Below, in pieces: positions 9,119 through 18,316 of a stretch of DNA of 64,000 nucleotides. The translations under genes and the position numbers were made by a program. Position 1 is the first letter of the stretch; each line of letters starts with the position of its first letter. Below the pieces are notes generated by a model that had not been told where the DNA came from, did not search any database, and was given only the letters and a program-made list of their open reading frames with translations. The stretch comes from Actinoplanes octamycinicus. GTDB lineage: Bacteria > Actinomycetota > Actinomycetes > Mycobacteriales > Micromonosporaceae. Location of the stretch: positions 1,178,001 through 1,242,000 of the forward strand of contig NZ_JACHNB010000001.1 in NCBI RefSeq assembly GCF_014205225.1. The letters run 5' to 3'.

Positions 9119-10339
9119 GTGGCGGAGGCACCGAAAATCCCAGCAGAGCGGCCCGGGTTGCGGGCGGCCGTGCCCGAGCCGGCGACCGCGACCGCCACCC
9201 CGGCGAAACCGGCGACCGCGACCCCGGCCAAGCCGGAAGCCGTCGCGAAACCGGACGCCACGGCGAAACCGGAAGCCACGGCGAAGCCCGATGCCACGGC
9301 GAAGCCCGATGCCACGGCTGAATCCGAAGCCGTGACCACGACGGCGGCCCCGGCCAAGCCCAGCCTGCTGCGCCGCTCGGCGGGCGCGCTCGGGCGCGGC
9401 GGCCGCGGCGTCGCCACCTGGTCGAGAGGGCCCAGCGGCCGGGTCATCCTGCCCAGCGCCCTGGTGATCGCGCTGATCGGCGGCGCCGGCGCGGCCGGCG
9501 CCTACCTGGTCCCCCGGGCGCTGGACGCGCCGCCCGCGGCGAGCGCCACCCCGACCTTCGGCGAGGCCGTGCAGCCCTCGGCCGCCGACCCGAACGCGCT
9601 GCCCACCGAGGGCCTCCCGACCGGCCCGGGGGTCGGCGGGACGGTTCCGCCCGCCACCTTCCCGGCCACCACCGTCCCCGGCGCGGTGCCCACCACCGCC
9701 GCGGGCGGGCTGCCGCCGGTCACCGCCGCCACCGGCGCGGCCGGTGGCCGCCCGGCCGACACGCTGGCCGCCTGGGCGCAGACGATCGGCACCAAGGTCA
9801 GCATCCCGGTGATCGCGGTCCAGGCCTACGGCTACGCCGAGCTGGTCACCGCGCAGACCACCCCGAGCTGCCACCTGACCTGGACCACGCTCGCCGCGAT
9901 CGGCAAGGTGGCCTCCGCGCACGGCAGCGCGAACGGCGCGGTGCTCGGCCCGGACGGGGTGGCCCGGCCGGCCATCTTCGGCCTGCCGCTGGACGGGCAG
10001 GGCGGCCGGCCGCTGGTCGCCGACACCGACCAGGGCACTCTGGACCAGGACCGCAGCTTCGACCGCGAGGTCGGCCCGATGAAACTCACCCCGGGCACCT
10101 GGCGGGCGAACACGGTGGACGCCGACCGCAGCGGCGCCGCCGAGATCAACGACATCGACGACGCCGCGCTGGCCACCGCCACCGCGCTCTGCCGCGATCC
10201 GAAAGGCACGCTTCGCGACCTGTCCCGGGCCGACTCGTGGTGGGACGCGGTGCTGTCGCTGAACAACGGGGCGCTCCGCACCTCCGCGCAGAAGGTGTTC
10301 GAGGCCGCCAACGACTACGGCCGGCGCAGCCGCACCTGA
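9119..10339 (+). CDS. Membrane-anchored lytic-transglycosylase-like protein, catalytic Glu missing
   Basis: This 406-aa protein has three parts. Residues 20-75 are a low-complexity tail of AKPDAT/AKPEAT-type repeats encoded by an 18-bp DNA repeat around 9240-9320. Residues 108-131 form one transmembrane segment. A Pro/Thr-rich linker precedes an extracellular domain at about 220-400. That domain matches the actinobacterial MltB/SLT-like layout: IPVIAVQAYGYAE, then CHLTWTTLAAIGKV, the GPDGVARPAIFGLPLDG loop, and FDREVGPMKLTPGTW. At the position where the family normally has the catalytic Glu (IGRVES), this protein reads IGKVAS, with Ala at 265. It may therefore bind, not cleave, peptidoglycan. 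The GTG start fits the divergent arrangement with the FmdB gene 80 nt away. Confidence 0.8.
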   Translation: MAEAPKIPAERPGLRAAVPEPATATATPAKPATATPAKPEAVAKPDATAKPEATAKPDATAKPDATAESEAVTTTAAPAKPSLLRRSAGALGRGGRGVATWSRGPSGRVILPSALVIALIGGAGAAGAYLVPRALDAPPAASATPTFGEAVQPSAADPNALPTEGLPTGPGVGGTVPPATFPATTVPGAVPTTAAGGLPPVTAATGAAGGRPADTLAAWAQTIGTKVSIPVIAVQAYGYAELVTAQTTPSCHLTWTTLAAIGKVASAHGSANGAVLGPDGVARPAIFGLPLDGQGGRPLVADTDQGTLDQDRSFDREVGPMKLTPGTWRANTVDADRSGAAEINDIDDAALATATALCRDPKGTLRDLSRADSWWDAVLSLNNGALRTSAQKVFEAANDYGRRSRT

Positions 10340-10427
10340 GCCGCGGTTCGCGACGCTCGGTGAGCGCGCGCGTACTTTTGCGTGGTCAGCACTTCCCTGA
10401 AGGTCGGCTGCACGGCACGATGTACGG

Positions 10428-11444
10428 GTGAGGGTGCGTGAATGGGATCCCCGCTCCGCGTCCCCGGCTGAGGTCCACTCGCTGGTGGAGACGGTCAACG
10501 CGGTGCTGGCGGCCGACCTCCCCGACGATCCACCCTGGCGGGACGTGCAGGTCCGGGAGTACCTCGCCGAGACGATGCCGGGCGAGCGCCGGATCTGCTG
10601 GGTGGCCGAGGACGACCGCCTCCCCGAGGGGGAGAGCGCGATCTACGCCTTGGTCAGCATCCTGCTGCTGGGCGACATCGGCGTGCTCGAGATCCTGGTC
10701 CGGCCGCACCTGCGCCGCCGGGGACTGGGCCGCGAGCTGCTCGCGGTGGCCGCGCGCCGGGCGTACCTCGAAGGGTTCTCCTCGATCGGCGTGGAGGCGA
10801 TCGGCGGCACCCCGGCCATCGGCTTCTACGAGGCGCTCGGCTTCGAGCGGGAGTATGTGGAGACCCGCAGTGTCCTCAGTCTGGACACCGTCGACTGGGC
10901 CGCGCTCGGCGCCATGGCCAGCGGCATCAGCAGCGGTTACCGGGTGGAGTACCACCCCGGCGGCCCGCCCGCCGCGCTGCTCGAGGCCTACGCCCGGGCC
11001 AAGGCGGAGGCGCAGACCGACGACGACGATCTCGACCTGACGCCGCGCTCGTCCGATCCGGAGCGGCTCCGCGAGTCACTGGAGACACTGCACCGGCGCG
11101 GGCTGAAACCGTACATCGTGCTGGCCATCCACGAGGCGACCGGCGCGGTGGCCGGGCTGACCGAGCTGGTGGTCCCGGCCCAGCACCCGGAGCGCGCCGA
11201 TCAGTACGACACGATCGTGGTCCGCGAGCACCGCGGCTACGGCATCGACCGGGCGATCAAGGCGCGGATGCTGTTCGAGCTGCGCGCCGCCGAGCCCGGC
11301 CTGGGCCAGGTGCAGACCTGGAACGCGCAGCACAACGAGTCGATGCTGAAGGTGAACGCCGAGCTGGGCTACCAGTCCGACCGCGACTGGTTCGAATACA
11401 TCGCCGACGTCGCCCAGCTCGTCCAGAGGCTGGAGCCCCACTGA
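10428..11444 (+). CDS. GNAT acetyltransferase with two GNAT domains
   Basis: This 338-aa cytoplasmic protein carries two GCN5-related N-acetyltransferase folds in tandem. The first has the acetyl-CoA pyrophosphate-binding loop RRRGLGRELLAVAARR near residues 98-113, followed by GIGFYEALGFERE-type core strands. The second has REHRGYGIDRAIKARML near residue 268 and NAQHNESMLKVNAELGY, both typical of motif A/B regions. Tandem GNATs of about this size are common in actinobacteria, and some act in antibiotic or mycothiol chemistry, but the acceptor cannot be read from the sequence. The GTG start at 10428 is the first in-frame start after the upstream gap. It converges on hemB with a shared terminator between them. 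Confidence 0.88.
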   Translation: MRVREWDPRSASPAEVHSLVETVNAVLAADLPDDPPWRDVQVREYLAETMPGERRICWVAEDDRLPEGESAIYALVSILLLGDIGVLEILVRPHLRRRGLGRELLAVAARRAYLEGFSSIGVEAIGGTPAIGFYEALGFEREYVETRSVLSLDTVDWAALGAMASGISSGYRVEYHPGGPPAALLEAYARAKAEAQTDDDDLDLTPRSSDPERLRESLETLHRRGLKPYIVLAIHEATGAVAGLTELVVPAQHPERADQYDTIVVREHRGYGIDRAIKARMLFELRAAEPGLGQVQTWNAQHNESMLKVNAELGYQSDRDWFEYIADVAQLVQRLEPH

Positions 11445-11449
11445 CCGCG

Positions 11450-11486
11450 GTCAGGGGTGTCCCCACCACGGGAAGACACCCCTGAC
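11450..11486. terminator. Bidirectional terminator between GNAT gene and hemB
   Basis: GTCAGGGGTGT (11450-11460) pairs perfectly with ACACCCCTGAC (11476-11486); an inner CCC/GGG pairing closes the loop. It sits between two convergent genes. Confidence 0.85.
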
Positions 11487-11494
11487 GACCAGCT

Positions 11495-12484
<990 letters not shown>

Positions 12485-12504
12485 CAAGCGCTCCTGAAAG
12501 AAGT

Positions 12505-12532
12505 GCGCGCCGGGGGGATCCCCCCGGCGCGC
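12505..12532. terminator. 28-bp perfect palindrome between cobA/hemD and hemB
   Basis: The halves GCGCGCCGGGGGGA and TCCCCCCGGCGCGC are exact complements, giving an extremely stable hairpin in the leader of hemB. There is no T-tract in the minus direction. It may act as a partial terminator that reduces hemB expression, or as an mRNA-stabilising structure. Confidence 0.7.
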
Positions 12533-12539
12533 GGAAAAA

Positions 12540-14126
12540 TCAGCGGAAGCGGAGAGCCGTCGGGCCCTGCACCTTCGAGCCGCGGCGCTGCTTGGCGGGC
12601 ATCGCCGCGAGCTTCTCGCGCAGCTCCATGGCGTACTCGGCGAGCGCCTCCACCAGGTCCGGGACCGAGGCGTTCTGCGGCTGGGTGTCCACCCGCAGGC
12701 CGAACTCGATCGCGGTCTCCGCGGTCTTCGGGCCGATCACCGCGACCACCGTGCGGGCGTGCGGCTTGCCGGCGATGCCGACCAGGTTGCGGACCGTCGA
12801 GGACGAGGTGAAGAGCACCGCGTCGAAGCCACCCGACTTGATCGCGTCGCGGATCTCGGCCGGCGGCGGCGCGGCCCGCACCGTCCGGTACGCGGTCACG
12901 TCGTCCACCTCCCAGCCCCGCTCGATCAGGCCGGCCGCCAGCGTCTCGGTGGCGATGTCGGCGCGCGGCAGCAGCACCCGGCCGACCGGGTCGAGGATCT
13001 CGTCGTGCGGCGAGAACTCGGCCAGCAGGCCCTCGCTGGACTGCTCGCCGGCCGGGATCAGCTCGGGCTGGATGCCGAAGGCGCGGACCGCCTCGGCGGT
13101 GGCCTCACCGATGCAGGCGATCTTCACGCCGCCGAAGTGGCGGGCGTCCAGGCCGTGCTCGGCGAACTTCTCCCAGACCGCGCGGACCGCGTTGACCGAG
13201 GTGAAGACGACCCAGGCGTACCGGCCGTCGACCAGGCCCTTGACCGCGCGCTCCATCTGCGCCGGGGTGCGCGGCGGCTCGACCGCGATGGTCGGCACCT
13301 CGCACGGGATCGCGCCGTAGGCCCGCAGCCGGGCGCTCATCGCGCCGGCCTGCTCCTTGGTCCGCGGGACCAGCACCTTCCAGCCGTACAGCGGCCGGTT
13401 CTCCCACCAGCTCAGCGGGTCCCGCTCGGCCACCTCGGCGCCGACGGTGAGCACCACCCGGCCGGTGAAGCCGAGCGCGGCGGCCACGAAGCTGTCCACC
13501 GTCGAGGTGGTGGTGTACTGCGTCTCGCCGGTGCCGTCGCCGGTCACGCCGACCGGCACGCCCGGCTCGACGCCGGCCGCGAGCAGCCCGTCCCGGACCG
13601 CGGCCAGGTCGCCGGCGTCCACCGCGACCGCGAACGAGCCCTTCTGGGCGGCACCCGCGAGAGCGTCGAAGTCGAGCGTGGTGACGTCGTCGACGTCGGC
13701 GGCGATCCGCACGCCGGGCAGCGGCACCCCCGCGTACGCGGCGACGCCCTCGGCCTGCCCGATGCCCGGGATCACCTCGAAGTGCACCGCGGTCCGGGCG
13801 ACCGCCTGCACCTCCTTGACCACCGACTCGTGGCCGAACGGGTCGCCGGCCACCAGGTGCACGGCGGCCAGGCCGGACTTGGCGGCGGAGAGCAGCACCT
13901 TGGCGACGTCGCCGGGGGCGCCCTCGGCCGGGCTGAACTGGGCGTCCTCCTTGGCGTCCGCACGAACCGCGGCCAGCAGGGACTCGGGCACGCCGCGGTC
14001 GTAGACCACCTGGTCGGCATCGGTCAGCGCGGCATAGGCGCGGCGGGTCAGCAGCTCCGGGTCGCCGGGTCCGGCGCCGATGAACGCGATGCGTCCGGCT
14101 GGCTTGCGGGCGGTGCGGGTGGTCAT
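12540..14126 (-). CDS. hemD: Bifunctional uroporphyrinogen-III methyltransferase-like / uroporphyrinogen-III synthase
   Basis: This 528-aa fusion has two halves. Residues 1-250 resemble uroporphyrinogen-III C-methyltransferase (CobA/SUMT): [14 protein letters not shown] near the start is well kept. The second SAM-binding loop, usually GGDPFVFGRGGEE, reads [14 protein letters not shown], and the TGH region is replaced by acidic residues, so methylation activity is doubtful. Residues 265-510 are the HemD synthase ([39 protein letters not shown]), which cyclises hydroxymethylbilane to uroporphyrinogen III. The ATG at 14126 overlaps the hemC stop as ATGA; a longer ORF reading upstream is a shadow of hemC. 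The fusion is the usual actinobacterial arrangement. Confidence 0.93.
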   Translation of the reverse strand: MTTRTARKPAGRIAFIGAGPGDPELLTRRAYAALTDADQVVYDRGVPESLLAAVRADAKEDAQFSPAEGAPGDVAKVLLSAAKSGLAAVHLVAGDPFGHESVVKEVQAVARTAVHFEVIPGIGQAEGVAAYAGVPLPGVRIAADVDDVTTLDFDALAGAAQKGSFAVAVDAGDLAAVRDGLLAAGVEPGVPVGVTGDGTGETQYTTTSTVDSFVAAALGFTGRVVLTVGAEVAERDPLSWWENRPLYGWKVLVPRTKEQAGAMSARLRAYGAIPCEVPTIAVEPPRTPAQMERAVKGLVDGRYAWVVFTSVNAVRAVWEKFAEHGLDARHFGGVKIACIGEATAEAVRAFGIQPELIPAGEQSSEGLLAEFSPHDEILDPVGRVLLPRADIATETLAAGLIERGWEVDDVTAYRTVRAAPPPAEIRDAIKSGGFDAVLFTSSSTVRNLVGIAGKPHARTVVAVIGPKTAETAIEFGLRVDTQPQNASVPDLVEALAEYAMELREKLAAMPAKQRRGSKVQGPTALRFR

Positions 14127-15088
14127 TCTGTGCTCCCCATCAGGGTATCGGCGCCGGCGTCGAGGAGATCGGCGGCGAGTGCCTTGCCGATCTCCGCCGC
14201 CCCGGCGGGCGTTCCGGTGCGCGACAGCCGGATGGCTCGAACCCCATCCGGGCTGATCACCGCACCGCGCAGGTGAATCATCTCCTCGCCGCGCCCGTCC
14301 CCGGGGGCCGAGCCGGCATGCCCACCCCGGACGAGGCGGGCATAAGCGGCGACCGGGGCGGCACACCCGGCCTCCAGCGTGGCCAGCAACGCCCGTTCCG
14401 CCAGCACGGCGGCCCGGGTCGGTGCGTGGTCGAGCGCGGCCAGCAGCTCGACCAGGTCGGTGTCGCCGGACCGGCACTCGACCGCCAGCGCACCCTGGGC
14501 CGGGGCGGGCAGCATGAGCGTCGGGTCCAGCGTCTCGGTGATCTCGGCGGCGCGGCCGATCCGCGACACCCCGGCACGAGCCAGGATGACCGCGTCCAGG
14601 TCGGCGTCGGGACCGAGCACCCGCGCCATGCGCGTGTCGATGTTGCCCCGGATCGGCGTGACCTGCAACTCCAGGCCGAGCGCGCGGAGCTGGGCGATCC
14701 GCCGGACCGCCCCGGTGCCGACCACCGAGCCGGGCGACAGGTCGGCCAGGGCGCGCCCGTCCCGGGCGATCAGCACGTCCCGCGGGTCCTCCCGGCGGGG
14801 CACCGCGGCGATGTGCAGCCGGGGGTGCTCGCCGGTGGGCAGGTCCTTGTACGAGTGGACGGCGAAGTCGATCTCGTCGGCCAGCAACGCGTCACGCAGC
14901 GCCGAGACGAACACGCCGACGCCGAGCTGGGCGACCGGCGCGGACGAGGTGTCCCCGGGCGTCACGATGCGGACCAGCTCGACCGGCCGGCCGGTGACCG
15001 CGGTCAGCTCGTCGGCGACCATCTGCGACTGGGTGAGCGCGAGCTTGCTGCCCCGGGTCCCGAGGCGCAGCGGCTTCGTGGTGGTCAC
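14123..15088 (-). CDS. hemC: Hydroxymethylbilane synthase (porphobilinogen deaminase)
   Basis: This 321-aa enzyme polymerises four porphobilinogens into hydroxymethylbilane. It begins LRLGTRGSKLALTQSQ, the family signature. VFVSALRDALLADEIDFAVHSYKDLPT contains the conserved Lys-Asp pair, GTGAVRRIAQL the substrate-binding arginines, and LEAGCAAPVAAYA the Cys that carries the dipyrromethane cofactor. The actinobacterial GTG variant of the GTSSLRR motif is seen. GTG start at 15088 overlaps the hemA stop by 4 nt (GTGA), and its own stop overlaps cobA/hemD by 4 nt, so the operon is tightly coupled. Confidence 0.96.
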   Translation of the reverse strand: MTTTKPLRLGTRGSKLALTQSQMVADELTAVTGRPVELVRIVTPGDTSSAPVAQLGVGVFVSALRDALLADEIDFAVHSYKDLPTGEHPRLHIAAVPRREDPRDVLIARDGRALADLSPGSVVGTGAVRRIAQLRALGLELQVTPIRGNIDTRMARVLGPDADLDAVILARAGVSRIGRAAEITETLDPTLMLPAPAQGALAVECRSGDTDLVELLAALDHAPTRAAVLAERALLATLEAGCAAPVAAYARLVRGGHAGSAPGDGRGEEMIHLRGAVISPDGVRAIRLSRTGTPAGAAEIGKALAADLLDAGADTLMGSTE

Positions 15089-16398
15089 GCCCTTCCTCCG
15101 ATCTCGGGTACCGCGTCCGCGTGGGTGGCCATCGGGACGTCCAGGTCGAACAGCTCACGGAGCAGGGCGGCGTACTGATCCCCGCCCGGCTCGGCGGCCA
15201 GCTGCCGGACTCGGACCGTGGGCTGGTGCAGGATCTGCTGGACGACCCGGTGCAGGGTACGGGAAACGTCGGCCCGTTGCTCCTCGGTGAATTCCGGCCG
15301 CCGGCTCAGCAGCTTGCGCATCTCGGCCGAGACGGTCTCCTCGGCCCGGGTCCGCAGCGCGGCCACCGTCGGGGCGATCTCCGCCCCGCGCATCCAGCTG
15401 AGGAAGTTGTCCACCTCACCGGTGACGATCTGCTCGACCGCCGCGGTCTCGGCGGCGGCCGGGGCCGCGCGGCGGCTGGCAGCCAGCCGGTCGATGTCGA
15501 CCACGGCCAGCCCGGGCAGATCGGCGGCGTCCGGTGCGACGTCGCGCGGCACGGCCAGGTCGAGGACGACCAGCGGCGTGCCGCCGGTCCGGGCGGTCAG
15601 GGCGGTGGCCAGCAGCGGCCGGGTCAGCACCGGTGACGTGGACGCGGTCGCGCTGACCACGATGTCCACCTCGCTGAGCTGGTCGACGAGCTGCTCGAAC
15701 GGTACGGCGACCGCGCCGTACGCCTCGGCCAGCCGATCCGCGCGGTCAGCGCTGCGGTTGGTGATCCGCAGCGGGCCGACGCCGGTCCGGGTGAGCGTGG
15801 CGACCGACAGCGAGCCCATCGCGCCGGCCCCGATGACCAGCGCCGGGCGGCCGGCCAGCGGTCCGCCGAGGTGCTCGGCGGCGACCTCGAGGGCGGCCGT
15901 GACGACGCTCTGCCCGGCCTTGTCGATGCCGGTCTCGGCGTGCGCCCGCTTGCCGACCCGCAGCGTCTGTTGCATCAGCTCGTGCAGCAGCCGGCCGGCC
16001 GAGTCGGACTCGGTGGCCGAGTGGTACGCGTCGCGCAGCTGGCCGAGGATCTGCGCCTCGCCGACCACCATCGAGTCGAGCCCGGAGGAGACCCGGAACG
16101 AGTGCTGGACCGCGGCCTCGCCGTAGTGCACGTAGAGGTGGCCGGCCAGCTCGTTGGCCGGGATGCCGGAGTGCTGGGACAGCACGTTGCAGATGTCACC
16201 GAGGCCGCCGTGGAACCCGCTGACCGCGGCGTACACCTCGACGCGGTTGCAGGTGGAGACGACCACGGCCTCGCTGACGTACGGCTGCGCGACCAGTTTC
16301 TGCAGGATCTCCGGGACCTCGGCCTCGGGGATGCTGAGCCGTTCCAGGACGGCGACGTCGGCGGTGCGGTACGACGCACCGATGCTGAGGAGATTCAC
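15085..16398 (-). CDS. hemA: Glutamyl-tRNA reductase
   Basis: This 437-aa NADPH-dependent enzyme reduces glutamyl-tRNA to glutamate-1-semialdehyde, the committed step of the C5 haem pathway. VVVSTCNRVEVYAAV places the catalytic Cys at residue 50. GQLRDAYHSA lies in the catalytic/tRNA region, the NADPH-binding domain carries GAGAMGSLSVATL, and a C-terminal dimerisation helix holds LLSRRPEFTEEQRADVSRTLHRVV. GTG at 16398 overlaps the rex stop by 4 nt. Its co-transcription with rex and the Rex operator upstream make it a redox-regulated entry point to haem synthesis, as in Streptomyces. Confidence 0.96.
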   Translation of the reverse strand: MNLLSIGASYRTADVAVLERLSIPEAEVPEILQKLVAQPYVSEAVVVSTCNRVEVYAAVSGFHGGLGDICNVLSQHSGIPANELAGHLYVHYGEAAVQHSFRVSSGLDSMVVGEAQILGQLRDAYHSATESDSAGRLLHELMQQTLRVGKRAHAETGIDKAGQSVVTAALEVAAEHLGGPLAGRPALVIGAGAMGSLSVATLTRTGVGPLRITNRSADRADRLAEAYGAVAVPFEQLVDQLSEVDIVVSATASTSPVLTRPLLATALTARTGGTPLVVLDLAVPRDVAPDAADLPGLAVVDIDRLAASRRAAPAAAETAAVEQIVTGEVDNFLSWMRGAEIAPTVAALRTRAEETVSAEMRKLLSRRPEFTEEQRADVSRTLHRVVQQILHQPTVRVRQLAAEPGGDQYAALLRELFDLDVPMATHADAVPEIGGRA

Positions 16399-17135
16399 GA
16401 CCCGACTGCCTCCTGGTCACCCGTGGCGTCGCCGGCCCCGCCGGGGAGGGCGGTCAGCGACGCCTTGCGGTGTTCGTGGAACGAGAGGATCTGCAACTCG
16501 ATGGCGAGATCCACCTTGCGCACATCCACGTTCGGCGGGACGGCCAGCACGCAGGGCGCGAAGTTCAGGATGCTGGTCACCCCGGCGGCGACCAGCACGT
16601 CGGCGACCGCCTGCGCGGAGGCCGGCGGGGTGGCGATCACCCCGATCGCGATCGACTCCTCGGCGGCGATCCGCTCCAGGTCGTCGATGTGCCGCACGGT
16701 CAGCCCGTTGATCACCTCGCCGACCTTCTTGCGGTCGGCGTCGAAGAGCGCGACGACCCGGAAGCCGCGGCTGGCGAACCCGGCGTAGCCGGCCAGGGCG
16801 TGGCCCAGGTTGCCGACCCCGACCAGGCAGACCGCGCGGTTCTTGTCCAGGCCGAGGATGTACTCGATCTGGTCGACGAGCAGGGCGACGTCGTAACCGA
16901 CGCCGCGGGTGCCGTAGGACCCGAGATGTGAGAGATCTTTCCGGAGTTTCGCGGAGTTGACCCCGGCTGCGGCGGCCAGACCCTCGCTGGATACCGTTTC
17001 CGCACCGGCCTCGGCCAGATGGTGCAGGGCGCGCAGATATTCGGGCAGCCGCGCGATCGTCGCCTCCGGGAGCTCCGGGAAGGCAGGGACGCCACCGGCA
17101 TCGCCGGGCGTGCTTCCGTGACGCTGCTGACTCAT
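16395..17135 (-). CDS. rex: Redox-sensing transcriptional repressor Rex
   Basis: This 246-aa repressor senses the NADH/NAD+ ratio. The N-terminal winged helix (LPEYLRALHHLAEAG, then GVNSAKLRKDLSHLGSYG) binds the operator. The Rossmann domain has VCLVGVGNLGHALAGY, and a C-terminal swapped helix completes the dimer. NADH binding releases DNA. The ATG at 17135 has GGAG upstream and opens the conserved protein (MSQQRHGS); 43 further residues in the open frame are not conserved-looking. It heads rex-hemA-hemC-cobA/hemD-hemB, with 4-nt overlaps at the first three junctions. A Rex-type operator lies in its own promoter, so it should be autoregulated. Confidence 0.95.
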   Translation of the reverse strand: MSQQRHGSTPGDAGGVPAFPELPEATIARLPEYLRALHHLAEAGAETVSSEGLAAAAGVNSAKLRKDLSHLGSYGTRGVGYDVALLVDQIEYILGLDKNRAVCLVGVGNLGHALAGYAGFASRGFRVVALFDADRKKVGEVINGLTVRHIDDLERIAAEESIAIGVIATPPASAQAVADVLVAAGVTSILNFAPCVLAVPPNVDVRKVDLAIELQILSFHEHRKASLTALPGGAGDATGDQEAVGS

Positions 17136-17237
17136 CTGACTCCGTGCCGACGAGGCGAACCTGCGGTGAGCCCGTTCTGTGCGATACCGGTGAGACCCTC
17201 GTGGGGCGACTGTGGTAGCGGGGCTCGTCGAAGCCAC

Positions 17238-17266
17238 AGAGTAGGCGCTTGTGAAGGCGTGCACAA
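17238..17266 (-). promoter_or_regulatory. Rex operator overlapping rex-hem promoter
   Basis: TTGTGAAGGCGTGCACAA at 17249-17266 matches the Rex consensus TTGTGAA-N4-TTCACAA with one mismatch. Read on the minus strand, TTGTGC (17261-17266) and TACTCT (17238-17243) are separated by exactly 17 nt and form a plausible -35/-10 pair, so the operator covers the -35 box and spacer. This predicts repression of rex-hemACDB at low NADH. Confidence 0.85.
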
Positions 17267-17270
17267 ATCG

Positions 17271-17300
17271 CGATCTTGTCGGGACAATTGGACAAGATCG
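17271..17300. repeat. 10-bp perfect inverted repeat upstream of rex promoter
   Basis: CGATCTTGTC and GACAAGATCG flank a 10-nt spacer, immediately upstream of the Rex operator and between rex and the HAD gene. It could be an operator for a second regulator or a terminator hairpin of the upstream transcript; no T-tract follows. Confidence 0.6.
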
Positions 17301-17367
17301 ACCCGGCTGTGCTAGCCGAGCCGACCTGTCGAGTATTACGTGTGATACCCCGGAAGGGCCACCTGAC

Positions 17368-18009
17368 TCAGAGTGACATGGCCATCTTTACCGCTTCGAC
17401 GAGCGAATCGGCGACCGGACGACCTGATTCACGCAGCCGGGCCGGATCGGTGAACCCGCCGGTGTAGAGCACCGAGGCGGCGCCCACCGCGTCGGCCGCG
17501 GCCGCGTCGTCCAGCGAATCGCCGATCAGCACCGCGTCGCCGCCCGCGACGCCGAGCCCGTCCAGGTGGCGGGCCAGGTGCCCGGCCTTGAGGTCGCCGC
17601 CCACCTCGGCGCGCAGCCCGTCGATCCGGGTGAACACCCCGGCCAGCCCGTAGGTCTCCACGGCCGGCACCAGCTCGCTGTGGAACCACATGGAGAGCAG
17701 CGACTGGGTCCCCGGCCAGGTCTTGATCGCGGTCATCGCGTCGTGCGCCAGGGTGATGTCGGTCAGGCCCATCCGGTACGCGTCGTGGAAGATCCGGTCG
17801 AGCCGGCCGAACTCCTCCGCGTCCACCGCCCGGCCGAGCATCTCGGCGTAGAACTCGGCGACCGGACGGCGGAACATCCGCCGGTGCTCGTCGGCGCCGA
17901 CCGACCGCCCGCCGACCGCGGCGAAGGCCTCGTTGGTCGACGACACGACCAGGTGAAGATCGTCGAGAAGGGTTCCGTTCCAGTCCCAGACCAGGTGCTT
18001 TGCTGTCAC
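17368..18009 (-). CDS. HAD-superfamily phosphatase
   Basis: This 213-aa protein is a haloacid-dehalogenase-type hydrolase. Motif I is WDWNGTLLDD near residue 8, in which the first Asp is the nucleophile and the second Asp of DxD is replaced by Asn as in some phosphoglycolate-phosphatase-like members. A helical cap follows, and motifs III/IV read KAGHLARHLDGL and VLIGDSLDDAAAADAVGA. The substrate is unknown. GTG start at 18009 lies 9 nt after the glutaredoxin stop, so the two are probably co-transcribed. In M. tuberculosis this position just upstream of hemA is also occupied by a small redox protein and phosphatase-type genes (from memory). Confidence 0.9.
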   Translation of the reverse strand: MTAKHLVWDWNGTLLDDLHLVVSSTNEAFAAVGGRSVGADEHRRMFRRPVAEFYAEMLGRAVDAEEFGRLDRIFHDAYRMGLTDITLAHDAMTAIKTWPGTQSLLSMWFHSELVPAVETYGLAGVFTRIDGLRAEVGGDLKAGHLARHLDGLGVAGGDAVLIGDSLDDAAAADAVGAASVLYTGGFTDPARLRESGRPVADSLVEAVKMAMSL

Positions 18010-18018
18010 CCGGGCAAT

Positions 18019-18267
18019 TTACAGCCGGGGCTCGCCGGGCTGTCGAGCCAAATCCCGCAGCAGCCGGGCCTCCTCGACCCGCCAGTACCCGTGCTCCTCG
18101 CCGTCCAGCAGGATCACCGGCACCCGGTCGTCGTAGTCGCGTTGCAGCTCGATCGACGAGTCCACGTCCACCCGGGTCCAGTCGCCGGGCGCGATCCGGT
18201 CCAGGGTCTGCTCGGCCACCTCGCACAGGTGGCAGCCGTCCCGGCTGATCAGCGTGATACGGGTCAT
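18019..18267 (-). CDS. Glutaredoxin-family thiol protein
   Basis: This 82-aa protein has the thioredoxin-fold start RITLISRDGCHLCEVAEQTL with the redox motif CHLC at residues 12-15, then VDVDSSIELQRDYDDRVPVILLDGEEH with the cis-Pro (VPV) expected of glutaredoxins. Actinobacteria lack glutathione, so it probably works with mycothiol or as a general disulfide reductase; that is inference. It lies upstream of the HAD gene and the rex-hem operon on the same strand, matching Rv0508 upstream of hemA in mycobacteria. Confidence 0.9.
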   Translation of the reverse strand: MTRITLISRDGCHLCEVAEQTLDRIAPGDWTRVDVDSSIELQRDYDDRVPVILLDGEEHGYWRVEEARLLRDLARQPGEPRL

Positions 18268-18316
18268 GCCGCCACCTCCGCTTCGCTCCGGCGCCGACCT
18301 GACTTCTGGACCGCGC

